From the IMG/VR virus record IMGVR_UViG_3300042565_000432, positions 1-22,470 of that record: DNA of 22,470 nucleotides; one strand, given 5' to 3'. Positions 12,837 to 19,460 of this stretch are shown here, one piece after another. The stretch comes from a virus. Positions within the stretch are counted from its first letter, which is position 1. Every line of letters begins with the position of its first letter. The notes under the pieces are model-generated. The model was not told where the DNA came from. It ran no database searches and saw only the letters and a list, made by a program, of their open reading frames with translations. The translations under genes and the position numbers were made by a program.

Positions 12837-13520
12837 ATGAAATTTATAGCTTATTATCGCGTTTCAACTGATAAGCAAGGCCAAAGCGGGCTAGGTTTGG
12901 AAGCTCAAAGAACTATATGTTACGCCTACGCTCGCAGCATCAACGCTGAAATCATCTCAGAATATACCGACATCGAGAGCGGCTCTCACAATGATCGACC
13001 CGAGCTGCTCAAGGCGTTGGCATTATTGGAAATTGAGAATGGTTCTCGTTTACTTGTGGCCAAACAATGTAGGCTCACGCGATCGGTTGCATTGATGTCA
13101 TCGCTACTGGAAAAGAAGGTGCCGCTTACCATAGCGGAAACGCCCGAAGCAAGTATTTTTGAGTTACATATCAGAGCTGTATTAAATGAGGAAACAAGGC
13201 GCCAAATCTCTATCAATACGCGCAATGCGTTAATGGCCGCCAAAGCAAGAGGCGTTAAACTTGGCGCACCTAGAGAGATGATGAGAGTCATCGCTGTCAA
13301 AGGCGGTCAAGCACAAGCCAAAGTTAAGATAGCCTACGCATTAAAAATCAAACCTATGTTTGACTTGGCCATGGAAAATTGTGGCCGAGCATCATGTCGC
13401 AACATCGCAAAGAAGCTCAATGAACTAGGCGTTAAAACGTACTCAGGAAGCACGTGGACAGCGCCTAACGTATCTTATTATCTAAACAATATCAAAGACA
13501 AGGAAAACATAAAATGGTAG
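12837..13520 (+). CDS. Serine recombinase (resolvase family)
   Basis: A 227-residue site-specific DNA recombinase. The N-terminal catalytic domain has YYRVSTDKQ with Arg8 and the nucleophile Ser10, then SGLGLEAQR and ESGSHNDRPEL. The KxDRLSR motif that holds further active-site arginines reads VAKQCRLTRS at 74-83: Arg79 and Arg82 are kept, but the usual Asp is Cys78. A long linker helix (NTRNALMAAKARGVKLGAPR) leads to a short C-terminal recombinase-like DNA-binding region (RNIAKKLNELGVKTYSGSTW). It is small, like transposon resolvases and invertases rather than large integrases. Codons look richer in C than in neighbouring AT-rich genes, which hints at transfer. Its stop overlaps the YqaJ start. 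Confidence 0.9.
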   Translation: MKFIAYYRVSTDKQGQSGLGLEAQRTICYAYARSINAEIISEYTDIESGSHNDRPELLKALALLEIENGSRLLVAKQCRLTRSVALMSSLLEKKVPLTIAETPEASIFELHIRAVLNEETRRQISINTRNALMAAKARGVKLGAPREMMRVIAVKGGQAQAKVKIAYALKIKPMFDLAMENCGRASCRNIAKKLNELGVKTYSGSTWTAPNVSYYLNNIKDKENIKW

Positions 13521-14464
13521 GAAAAGTCACGCCCGATGACATGATGTCATGCTCAAGGCTTCCAGCATTATTAGGTTTCAGTAAGTTTAGAACGCCTAAT
13601 GATGAATTGAAGTATTCAATTAATGCACTTAACGGAGAGGCTAATGAGTTTACAGAGCAAGAGCCTATGTTATGGGGAAACCTTACAGAGAAGTTAATAT
13701 TATCCGAAAGCTGTAAAAGGCTTGGCGTTGATATTGATGATCTAGCCCATGATAAACCATACTTTCATCCTGACATACCATTGGCTACAAGCCTTGATGG
13801 CACTGCGTCTGGCAATGGCACAACAATCTACACTGACATTGACAAAGGTATTTATGTCATGGGGCATGATTCAATTAAGCTTGATGGTTATGGTATCTTA
13901 GAAGCCAAGCTTACTGCTCAAGAAGTCGAGAATGAGCCAGCGCCATATCGTGGTGTGATCCAGCTTCAAGGTCAAATGGATATTATGAAAGCATCATGGG
14001 GCGCTCTTTGTGTGTTATACAAGGGTACAACATTGCGTATCTTTTTATATCCCATTAATGAAGATCACATCAACATGATTCACAATGCTGTCGAGGACTT
14101 TCAAGAGCGTTTGAATAAGTATAAAACCAATCAAGAGATTGAATGGTATGACTTACAAAACTCTTTTGAAGCCAGTCGTGTGTTTGATCGTGCTGAAAAG
14201 AGTACGATTGAGTTACCCGAAGTTGAGATCCAAGCTGAGAAGATCATCACAATTCGTGAGCAAATCGCGGAGTTAGAAGCACAGATTGATCGCTTGCAAA
14301 TCAACATCATGGAGCATATGAGGGATCACGAAGTATGTAATGCGGGTCGTTACAAAATCTCATGGCCTATGCGTTCTTACAAAGCACAGCCAGCAAAAAC
14401 TGTGCCAGCTAAAGAAGCGTACGTCATTCGTCAATCTAAACTTTCAATCAAGGATCGTATATGA
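13514..14464 (+). CDS. YqaJ-type viral recombinase exonuclease
   Basis: A 316-residue PD-(D/E)xK exonuclease of the lambda Exo/YqaJ type, which resects duplex DNA for strand annealing. The motifs are in order: MSCSRLPALLGFSKFRTP (about 11-28), the LWGNLTE glutamate Glu59, TSLDG with Asp95, LEAKLT with Glu130 and Lys132, and the YRGVIQLQGQMDIM glutamine region near 150. A C-terminal extension (about 230-285) is a coiled coil (IITIREQIAELEAQIDRLQI). Overlap with the recombinase (7 nt) and the next gene (ATGA) shows translational coupling. It should act with the ERF annealase two genes downstream. Confidence 0.92.
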   Translation: MVGKVTPDDMMSCSRLPALLGFSKFRTPNDELKYSINALNGEANEFTEQEPMLWGNLTEKLILSESCKRLGVDIDDLAHDKPYFHPDIPLATSLDGTASGNGTTIYTDIDKGIYVMGHDSIKLDGYGILEAKLTAQEVENEPAPYRGVIQLQGQMDIMKASWGALCVLYKGTTLRIFLYPINEDHINMIHNAVEDFQERLNKYKTNQEIEWYDLQNSFEASRVFDRAEKSTIELPEVEIQAEKIITIREQIAELEAQIDRLQINIMEHMRDHEVCNAGRYKISWPMRSYKAQPAKTVPAKEAYVIRQSKLSIKDRI

Positions 14465-14631
14465 TTAAGAGATTAACTCATTTTCAGATCCGTAAAAAAT
14501 GGCGCATCAAGTTACATGCTCAACGATGCCACGATAAGGATCAGTCAGGTGCTAGGTATAGCAGAGATGCTATGGTACTTAACCGAGCCATGGACATGTA
14601 CAAGATCGATGGTAGGAGAGCAGCATGGTAG
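14461..14631 (+). CDS. Small basic protein between exonuclease and annealase
   Basis: A 56-residue Arg/Lys-rich protein: MIKRLTHFQIRKKWRIKLHA, then QRCHDKDQSGARYSRDAMVL, ending DMYKIDGRRAAW. Start and stop are fused to its neighbours (ATGA at 14461; CATGGTAG at 14624-14631), so it is translated as part of the recombination operon. The charge fits DNA binding or a bridge between the exonuclease and annealase. No known family is recognised. Confidence 0.68.
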   Translation: MIKRLTHFQIRKKWRIKLHAQRCHDKDQSGARYSRDAMVLNRAMDMYKIDGRRAAW

Positions 14632-15362
14632 ATAATGACCAAGATCGTTTTGAAACAGAAGTTATGAATGAATTACAACAACAGGAGAAAAGTATGAAAA
14701 CTATATCAGCAGCATTTATTAAAGCACAAAAGGAGTTTGCTCCAGCAATTAAGACAGCTACCAATCCACACTTTAGAAGTAAGTATGTAAACTTAGAAGG
14801 CTGTATTGAGGCTGTGATTGATGCATTACATAACAATGGCATTGGTCTTATACAAAAGACGCATGATTGTGATGATGGTGTCAAAGTAGAAACTGTATTT
14901 ATCCATGAATCAGGTGAGACTTTAAGTGGTGGCATCTTACACATACCAGCATCTAAGATAGATCCGCATGGCGTTATGGCATCGCTTACTTACTGTCGTA
15001 GAGGTAGTTTAATGGCGGCCTGTGGTATTGCACCAGAGGATGATGATGGTAATCTAGCTACAGAAAGGTCTGGCAGTGTTGTAAAAAAGCCACAAACTAA
15101 GGAATATACCTTCTATATTCCTAATAAAGACCCAATAGAGGTATCGGATGTATTGACATGGCAAGCAAAATTCGATCAAATGTCTGAACAGCTAGTTAAT
15201 TCTAGCTTAAACCCAGAGGATAAGATATCGAAACTTAAAGCATTAGTAGACGCTAATCAGCCAACACTAAATCGCTTACCCATAACAGTTAAGATGCAAT
15301 ACATAGGCAAACAAGCCACACGCATCAACACAGTGAAAGGACAATCAAATGAAACCAGTTAA
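14625..15362 (+). CDS. erf: ERF-family single-strand annealing protein
   Basis: A 245-residue (or 222-residue) single-strand DNA annealing protein. The ERF core is visible: TISAAFIKAQKEFAPAIKTA, NPHFRSKYVNLEGCIEAVID, HNNGIGLIQKTHDC, then VETVFIHESGETLSGG and the conserved DPHGVMASLTYCRRGSLMAA. The C-terminal 90 residues are variable and charged. There are two good starts. The ATG at 14625 has GGTAGGAG 7 nt upstream. The in-frame ATG at 14694 (MKTISAAF) has AGGAGA 5 nt upstream and matches the normal N-terminus of the family. Either or both may be used. Pairs with YqaJ. Confidence 0.92.
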   Translation: MVDNDQDRFETEVMNELQQQEKSMKTISAAFIKAQKEFAPAIKTATNPHFRSKYVNLEGCIEAVIDALHNNGIGLIQKTHDCDDGVKVETVFIHESGETLSGGILHIPASKIDPHGVMASLTYCRRGSLMAACGIAPEDDDGNLATERSGSVVKKPQTKEYTFYIPNKDPIEVSDVLTWQAKFDQMSEQLVNSSLNPEDKISKLKALVDANQPTLNRLPITVKMQYIGKQATRINTVKGQSNETS

Positions 15363-15549
15363 GACAGACTTCAATGCTTTTGAATGGCGTTACCCACGAT
15401 CATTTAAAGAGCTTAATGGCTATGAATACGAGGTGACAATGGAGTCACCCAAAGAGAAAAGGCAACGCATATGGAGAGCAACAAAGATCTCCGTAGGCAT
15501 TGCCTTATCATTGTATGCTTGGCTTATTTATTCATTACGTACATTGTAA
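15349..15549 (+). CDS. Small membrane protein, 66 aa
   Basis: A 66-residue protein with a cytoplasmic charged N-terminus (MKPVKTDFNAFEWRYPRSFK) and one C-terminal transmembrane helix (ISVGIALSLYAWLIYSL, about residues 47-63). It begins inside the ERF gene (14-nt overlap) with AAAGGA 7 nt before the ATG. The function is unknown. A membrane anchor or small holin-like role can be imagined, but nothing in the sequence decides it. Confidence 0.65.
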   Translation: MKPVKTDFNAFEWRYPRSFKELNGYEYEVTMESPKEKRQRIWRATKISVGIALSLYAWLIYSLRTL

Positions 15550-15668
15550 CTTCGAAGCCAAAGCGCATTTCAGTAGCTGCTGGAGTTGTCCACATGGTGT
15601 TAGTCCTTATCTATGACAAGCAAGATTACTTGTTACGCAAATTATGCACTTTTTGCAAGACAAACTAA
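15471..15668 (+). CDS. Possible overlapping membrane protein, 65 aa
   Basis: A 65-residue frame starting inside the previous gene (79-nt overlap). It holds a hydrophobic helix (CLIIVCLAYLFITYIVT, about residues 11-27) and a second weaker one (VVHMVLVLIY), ending KLCTFCKTN. AAAAGG lies 9 nt before the ATG. It fills an otherwise empty gap before the SleB gene and could be a small two-helix membrane protein overlapping a one-helix one, an arrangement typical of lysis or spanin-type gene pairs. It may also be chance. Confidence 0.35.
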   Translation: MESNKDLRRHCLIIVCLAYLFITYIVTSKPKRISVAAGVVHMVLVLIYDKQDYLLRKLCTFCKTN

Positions 15669-15675
15669 TCAGTAA

Positions 15676-15689
15676 AACCATGAAAGCTA
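15676..15689 (+). repeat. Leader motif copy 4
   Basis: AACCATGAAAGCTA, degenerate at the right end and 18 nt before the SleB-type ATG. Here the actual ribosome-binding site is a separate GAAGGAGA, so this copy is not needed for ribosome binding. Confidence 0.45.
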
Positions 15690-15707
15690 CCTAATGAAGG
15701 AGACTTT

Positions 15708-16061
15708 ATGTTAGATATTGCAGCAGTCATGTGTATGAGTTTGACCATGTTCCATGAAGCCAGAGGTGAACCTATCTCTGGCCAAGTGGCAGTGGGGTAT
15801 GTGCTTTATCGGAGAGCAGACTTCGACCAAAAGAATATATGTTCGGAGACTTTCAAACCACACCAGTTTGAATGGACTAAAAAGACAAAGCATGTCCCGC
15901 CTTATGAAACACTCAAACCATTCATAGAATTATCCCAAAAAATTATCCAACAAAAAATCAAAGACAGTAGCAAGGGAGCTAGTTACTTTCATAATGTTAA
16001 GATGGATAATCAATGGGGTATGAAGCCAAGAACTATTATTAACAATCATATATTTTATTAG
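15708..16061 (+). CDS. SleB-type cell-wall hydrolase
   Basis: A 117-residue single-domain protein of the SleB/Hydrolase_2 family, which cuts peptidoglycan glycan strands (lytic transglycosylase-type activity in spore germination and in phages). The motif MSLTMFHEARGEPISGQVAV carries the catalytic Glu17, followed by GYVLYRRADF, KPHQFEWTKKTK, then the C-terminal ASYFHNVKMDNQWG block. It has no signal peptide and stands apart from the holin/lysozyme cassette, so it may act in DNA entry or in another stage than lysis. GAAGGAGA precedes the ATG. Confidence 0.88.
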   Translation: MLDIAAVMCMSLTMFHEARGEPISGQVAVGYVLYRRADFDQKNICSETFKPHQFEWTKKTKHVPPYETLKPFIELSQKIIQQKIKDSSKGASYFHNVKMDNQWGMKPRTIINNHIFY

Positions 16062-16070
16062 GAGAATATT

Positions 16071-16211
16071 ATGGATGACGAGTTAGAACCTAAGAAAGTT
16101 AAGAAGCCACTTAAAGGACTTCAAAAATTATATGAAGATCCAACTGAGGATGATGATGACATCAAAGATTTTAAACACGATCATGGGATAGGTGAACGAT
16201 ACGATGAGTAA
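16071..16211 (+). CDS. Small acidic protein, 46 aa
   Basis: A 46-residue protein: MDDELEPKKVKKPLKGLQKL then YEDPTEDDDDIKDFKHDHGI and GERYDE. It has alternate basic and very acidic segments. TTAGGAGAA precedes the ATG, and its stop overlaps the start of the glycosyltransferase (GATGAGTAA). No family is recognised. The acidic blocks could mimic DNA. Confidence 0.6.
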   Translation: MDDELEPKKVKKPLKGLQKLYEDPTEDDDDIKDFKHDHGIGERYDE

Positions 16212-16917
16212 TATATTTATAGGCATTCCAATGTATGGTGGTGTATGCACAGGAGAGAATGCGATTGGCCACATCAATGCAACAAAACTATTCTTAGATA
16301 GAGGGATAGGTTATAACTGGCAGTTTCTTTATAACGAATCCTTAATTACAAGAGCTAGGAATGGATTGGTTAAGATGTTCTATCAAACAGATTGCACTCA
16401 CTTACTATTCATTGATGCTGACATTAGTTATCATGCAGAAGATATTGTATCTATGATTGATGCAGATAAAGATATTATCTGTGGTGTCTATCCCAAGAAG
16501 CGTATTGCATGGGAAAAGATTGGCGATGCAGTAGCGCGTGGTATTCAAGGGGAAGATCTAAAGTATGCTACTGGTGATCTTGTTATTAATAAGCTTAACT
16601 ATATTGATACGCCATTGCATTCAATGACAGAACCTATAGAAATATTTAATGGTGGCACAGGCTTTATGCTTATCAAGCGCAGTGTATTTGATTTACTTAA
16701 ACCACATTGCCCTACCTATACCAATGACATGCTGCCAGGCCAGCAAGAAATCGTTACAGAATACTTTGCTACATCGATTGAGCCAGATTCTAATAGATTA
16801 TTATCAGAGGACTATCACTTCTGTAGATTAGCAAGACTGAATGGAATTAAAGTATGGGCTGCACCATGGGCAAAGTTAGGTCATATAGGTAGTTATAAGT
16901 TTGAAGGGACATTATGA
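16204..16917 (+). CDS. GT-A family glycosyltransferase
   Basis: A 237-residue glycosyltransferase-like enzyme that would move a sugar from a nucleotide donor to an unknown acceptor. The N-terminal IFIGIPMYGG strand, the RARNGLVKMF helix and the metal-binding FIDADIS (Asp71, Asp73) are GT-A hallmarks. FNGGTGFMLIKRSVFDLL and LLSEDYHFCRLARLNGIKVW supply acceptor and catalytic-base positions. I start at the ATG at 16204, with AGGTGA 8 nt upstream, not at a GTG at 16192. Phage enzymes of this type modify phage DNA, virion or host surface sugars. Which applies here is not visible. Confidence 0.85.
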   Translation: MSNIFIGIPMYGGVCTGENAIGHINATKLFLDRGIGYNWQFLYNESLITRARNGLVKMFYQTDCTHLLFIDADISYHAEDIVSMIDADKDIICGVYPKKRIAWEKIGDAVARGIQGEDLKYATGDLVINKLNYIDTPLHSMTEPIEIFNGGTGFMLIKRSVFDLLKPHCPTYTNDMLPGQQEIVTEYFATSIEPDSNRLLSEDYHFCRLARLNGIKVWAAPWAKLGHIGSYKFEGTL

Positions 16918-17129
16918 TGACAAGCAAAGAAAAGTTATTAACTTTATTGTGTATGGTGTGTATCTTTATGATGCTATTTGTTAGCGTTGAGGTAAACATT
17001 AATCAGATTAAGCCAAGAAGTTTTGCAGACAAGGATCTAAAGTGTATTGATGGCAAACTATTTGAGGAAGTAAAGAAGAATATGTTTGTAACTAACCACC
17101 TTGAATGCTTCGAGCAAAGAAAGTTCTAG
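16914..17129 (+). CDS. Membrane-anchored small protein, 71 aa
   Basis: A 71-residue protein with one N-terminal signal-anchor helix (LTLLCMVCIFMMLFVSVEVN, about residues 9-28) followed by a charged periplasmic-type tail (FADKDLKCIDGKLFEEVKKN) with two Cys. The start overlaps the glycosyltransferase stop (ATGA). Last gene of the plus arm. A membrane subunit acting with the glycosyltransferase or an exclusion factor would fit; no function is shown. Confidence 0.62.
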   Translation: MMTSKEKLLTLLCMVCIFMMLFVSVEVNINQIKPRSFADKDLKCIDGKLFEEVKKNMFVTNHLECFEQRKF

Positions 17130-17215
17130 CTAAGTGATTGATTGCTATACAGAACCCACACAATCGCTCTATAACGCACGATCGTAGTCAAGGTGATACC
17201 TTAGGCTACCTAGTT
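17130..17215. other. Convergent intergenic region with hairpins
   Basis: The 86 nt between the plus and minus arms hold AAGGT 17190-17194 with ACCTT 17198-17202, TAGG 17202-17205 with CCTA 17209-17212 followed by GTTTT, and a long-loop pairing GTGATTG/CAATCGC across 17135-17167. Probably a weak rightward terminator region; no strong T-run is present. Confidence 0.4.
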
Positions 17216-17416
17216 TTAGTGTAAAGCTTGAGGCTTAGGGGAAATGTAGAGCATCTGCATGTATTCAGCATTGATCTCTATGTAATCATCCTCGTTTTCA
17301 TTGAAAAAAATTCTAATGATTGCGAGAGGTTCTTCTTCAATGATCTCAATATCCCAAATCTTACGACCAATAAGTTTGTCTAGGATATCTAGTTGTTCTG
17401 AGGTAGGGTTTTCCAC
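17216..17416 (-). CDS. Small acidic hypothetical protein, 66 aa
   Basis: A 66-residue acidic protein that starts with GTG overlapping the TAG of the phosphoesterase gene by 1 nt. It opens MENPTSEQLDILDKLIGRKI and alternates hydrophobic and acidic residues later (EEEPLAIIRIFFNENEDDYI), indicating a short helix followed by a beta-hairpin. No family recognised. Coupling suggests it partners or regulates the phosphoesterase. Confidence 0.65.
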   Translation of the reverse strand: MENPTSEQLDILDKLIGRKIWDIEIIEEEPLAIIRIFFNENEDDYIEINAEYMQMLYISPKPQALH

Positions 17417-18126
17417 TAAACAATTTTACCATTCCATTTACCATTTGTGTTAAGAACCATTGGCATTAGTTTAGGTTGTCCATTTAATATCATTCCACAT
17501 CCAACAATGAATCGAGTCTTGAAGTTCTTAGCATAGTTAAATGCCATAGACTTCTGATTGATAAGAGATCCGACTTGCATGCCCCATACTAATGCATCAG
17601 GATTGCTATAGTAACCGATACTAAACTTGGTATGGTAGTGACCTTGCACTGTATTCATTCCGTATTGCATAGCTACCTTGAGTACATCAGCAGATAATCC
17701 ATGGGTAAAGAAACAACGTGATCCATCTGATAAGTTAATGGTAATATCTTCTTCCCATTCCCAGCCTTTACCAACACCTAAGAAATCATTGTAATGTTTA
17801 AGGTAACCTTTAGGTACACCATGCTTTAATGCACGTCTGTATAACATGGATGAGTGATTGCTATGCACAATCTTCATCTTAGGGAATATCTTTTCTAGTG
17901 TTTGAATGTATGCAATAGACGCTGCCAACTCATGGCCAGCAGAGAATAGATCTGGATCGCTATCATGCATAGACATCGCATGCATATCAAGCTCGTCACC
18001 AATATTAATAACGAGATCGGGTTTGTATTTTGTCTTGAGCGCTTTAAGAAAGTTGAATGCATCTGGGTGGTGATAAGGTATATGTAGATCGCTGATTACT
18101 AATACGGACTTGTATGCTTGTGCCAT
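17416..18126 (-). CDS. Calcineurin-like metallophosphoesterase
   Basis: A 236-residue two-metal phosphoesterase. SDLHIPY gives Asp13 and His15, GDELD gives Asp44, and VHSNHSSM gives Asn90 and His91, where the usual GNHE/GNHD is SNHSS as in other phage members. FTHG supplies His142 and GHYH His163/His165. Length is normal for a single domain. The substrate cannot be read off. Phage enzymes of this group may act on nucleotides, DNA ends or phosphoproteins. It has TAGGAG 6 nt before the ATG and its own promoter candidate, so it may be expressed separately from the lysis genes upstream. Confidence 0.9.
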   Translation of the reverse strand: MAQAYKSVLVISDLHIPYHHPDAFNFLKALKTKYKPDLVINIGDELDMHAMSMHDSDPDLFSAGHELAASIAYIQTLEKIFPKMKIVHSNHSSMLYRRALKHGVPKGYLKHYNDFLGVGKGWEWEEDITINLSDGSRCFFTHGLSADVLKVAMQYGMNTVQGHYHTKFSIGYYSNPDALVWGMQVGSLINQKSMAFNYAKNFKTRFIVGCGMILNGQPKLMPMVLNTNGKWNGKIV

Positions 18127-18153
18127 TACAGCTCCTATAAATTAGGTATCTGA

Positions 18154-18182
18154 AAGATAGCACAGTTAATTTATTAAATCAA
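18154..18182 (-). promoter_or_regulatory. Promoter candidate for phosphoesterase unit
   Basis: Minus-strand TTGATT (18182-18177), 17 nt, TATCTT (18159-18154), with the start about 20 nt before the ATG. It overlaps the last codon of the lysozyme gene. The -10 box lies in a small inverted repeat TATCT/AGATA. Confidence 0.45.
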
Positions 18183-18631
18183 TAGCCTGACTTAAACATC
18201 TTAGCTTCTGCTTCACGTCTTAGTTGAAGTCCTTTAAGCACACGACCACCAGCACGACAATACTTTAGGAGCGATTCAATAGCCGCTTCTTTATCGCCAC
18301 GAAGCAACGCTTGACGGAGTGTTGATCTTTGAAATGTACCCAAGCCAAGATTGAAGGCAAAAGAAACCAAGCAATCGAATTCACATTGTCTAAGGCGCAC
18401 GTTAGGTAGCATCTTAGATACTCCCAACTCGAAACGATTGAGGTCGGATTTAAGAAGTCCATCTATTTCTTCTTGCGTAAAAGTTCTGTTCCAAGAATCA
18501 GGCAAATGTTTGCCATCGCCGATAAGGTGACCAACACCCACAGTATACAGGTTTGCAGCACAACGATAGGGCCGACTACGCACACCTTCAAAATGTTTAA
18601 TAAGTTCGATACCACGCTTAGATACTTTCAC
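18179..18631 (-). CDS. Endolysin, phage lysozyme (GH24)
   Basis: A 150-residue lysozyme that degrades peptidoglycan at lysis. I start at the GTG at 18631, which gives the usual opening MKVSKRGIELIKHFEGVRSR; a TTG 13 codons earlier lacks a ribosome-binding site and adds no family sequence. The catalytic pattern Glu-8aa-Cys-5aa-Thr is present (Glu15, Cys24, Thr30). This is the Cys variant of the usual Glu/Asp/Thr triad. FDCLVSFAFNLGLGTFQRST and GLQLRREAE are typical C-terminal motifs. No signal or SAR helix is seen, so it relies on the holin just upstream, whose gene it overlaps by 14 nt. Confidence 0.92.
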   Translation of the reverse strand: MKVSKRGIELIKHFEGVRSRPYRCAANLYTVGVGHLIGDGKHLPDSWNRTFTQEEIDGLLKSDLNRFELGVSKMLPNVRLRQCEFDCLVSFAFNLGLGTFQRSTLRQALLRGDKEAAIESLLKYCRAGGRVLKGLQLRREAEAKMFKSGY

Positions 18632-19118
18632 GTTTCTTTTCCCATGTGCGAGAGCCAAAGTAGAATCCAATGATAGAAGCTACAATGCTCATCTCATCGC
18701 TAGAGAATATAGCATCCATAGATTCTGGTGTGAATCCACCAGTAGATTTAACTGCCCATATGAATCCAGCTACATCAACGAATACAAGTAAGCCTACAAA
18801 AGTAAATGCAACGAATGGTCTGACACAAGCATTGAGAGTCTTGACCCATTGTGATGCACCTTCTACAAGTTTGGTGTCATGTGCATATAATGCTTCACGT
18901 TCTTGAGCGTACGTTTCTGCGTACGTTCCTTCTAATTCAATAGCAGCAATCTTCTCTTGAGATACAAAACCTTTCTCTGCCATACGCATAGCTTGTTCGT
19001 TCTGTAATTTAGCCATCTCACGTTCATGTGCTTGGTCACCTTTTTGCTGAAAAAATCCGAGCAGACTTGGTAGCCCACTGGTAGCAAAGCCTAAGATACC
19101 ACTGATAATACTAAACAT
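18618..19118 (-). CDS. Holin of the 3TM type
   Basis: A 166-residue protein that permeabilises the inner membrane to release the lysozyme. It has an N-terminal hydrophobic segment (FSIISGILGFATSGLPSLLG), a long charged helix (about 25-90), then two transmembrane helices (FVAFTFVGLLVFVDVAGFIW and SIVASIIGFYFGSR) ending in the basic WEKKRESI. This is the layout of the phage/GTA 3TM holin family. GAGGAG precedes the ATG, which directly follows the stop of the SprT-like gene. Confidence 0.88.
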   Translation of the reverse strand: MFSIISGILGFATSGLPSLLGFFQQKGDQAHEREMAKLQNEQAMRMAEKGFVSQEKIAAIELEGTYAETYAQEREALYAHDTKLVEGASQWVKTLNACVRPFVAFTFVGLLVFVDVAGFIWAVKSTGGFTPESMDAIFSSDEMSIVASIIGFYFGSRTWEKKRESI

Positions 19119-19460
19119 TTAAAACTCCTCTTTGTTAAATCCGTATAGGTCACAGATGATATTAACATATTTGTTAAACTTCTTTTCGTGTGCATCAAAG
19201 TCATTGTGTCCATGATACCAAAGCATACAATGGATCATCTCATGCATAAGTGTTTCAGATATCTTCAAGTATGTATCATTAGAGATATCTATTTGTATTC
19301 TAGTAGGCTCTGTAAGAAAGTATCCAAGCACCTCACCTTTAGTATTGATGATACTAAAATTAACCTTGTGCGGTGCTGGCATCTTGTAGCCATTGAACGG
19401 AGGTAGCCCAACAAAACAAGCATACATCTTACGCAAGTTTTGTTTGGTTAATAGCTTCAT
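19119..19460 (-). CDS. SprT-like zinc metalloprotease domain protein
   Basis: A 113-residue protein with HEMIH (His73, Glu74, His77), the zinc-metalloprotease signature, followed by CMLWYHGHNDFDAH, where His91 could be the third ligand, and EKKF as in SprT-like domains. The N-terminus (LRKMYACFVGLPPF) and the strand before the motif (TRIQIDISNDTY) also fit. SprT domains are known from DNA-protein crosslink repair and are found in many phages without a defined role. The start overlaps the upstream stop (TAATG). Confidence 0.8.
   Translation of the reverse strand: MKLLTKQNLRKMYACFVGLPPFNGYKMPAPHKVNFSIINTKGEVLGYFLTEPTRIQIDISNDTYLKISETLMHEMIHCMLWYHGHNDFDAHEKKFNKYVNIICDLYGFNKEEF

Noticed and set aside
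14579-14944. 121-residue minus-strand frame
   Set aside because: Antisense to the ERF gene, which has strong family motifs.
18265-18462. 65-residue minus-strand frame inside the lysozyme gene
   Set aside because: Lies fully inside the clear lysozyme coding frame.
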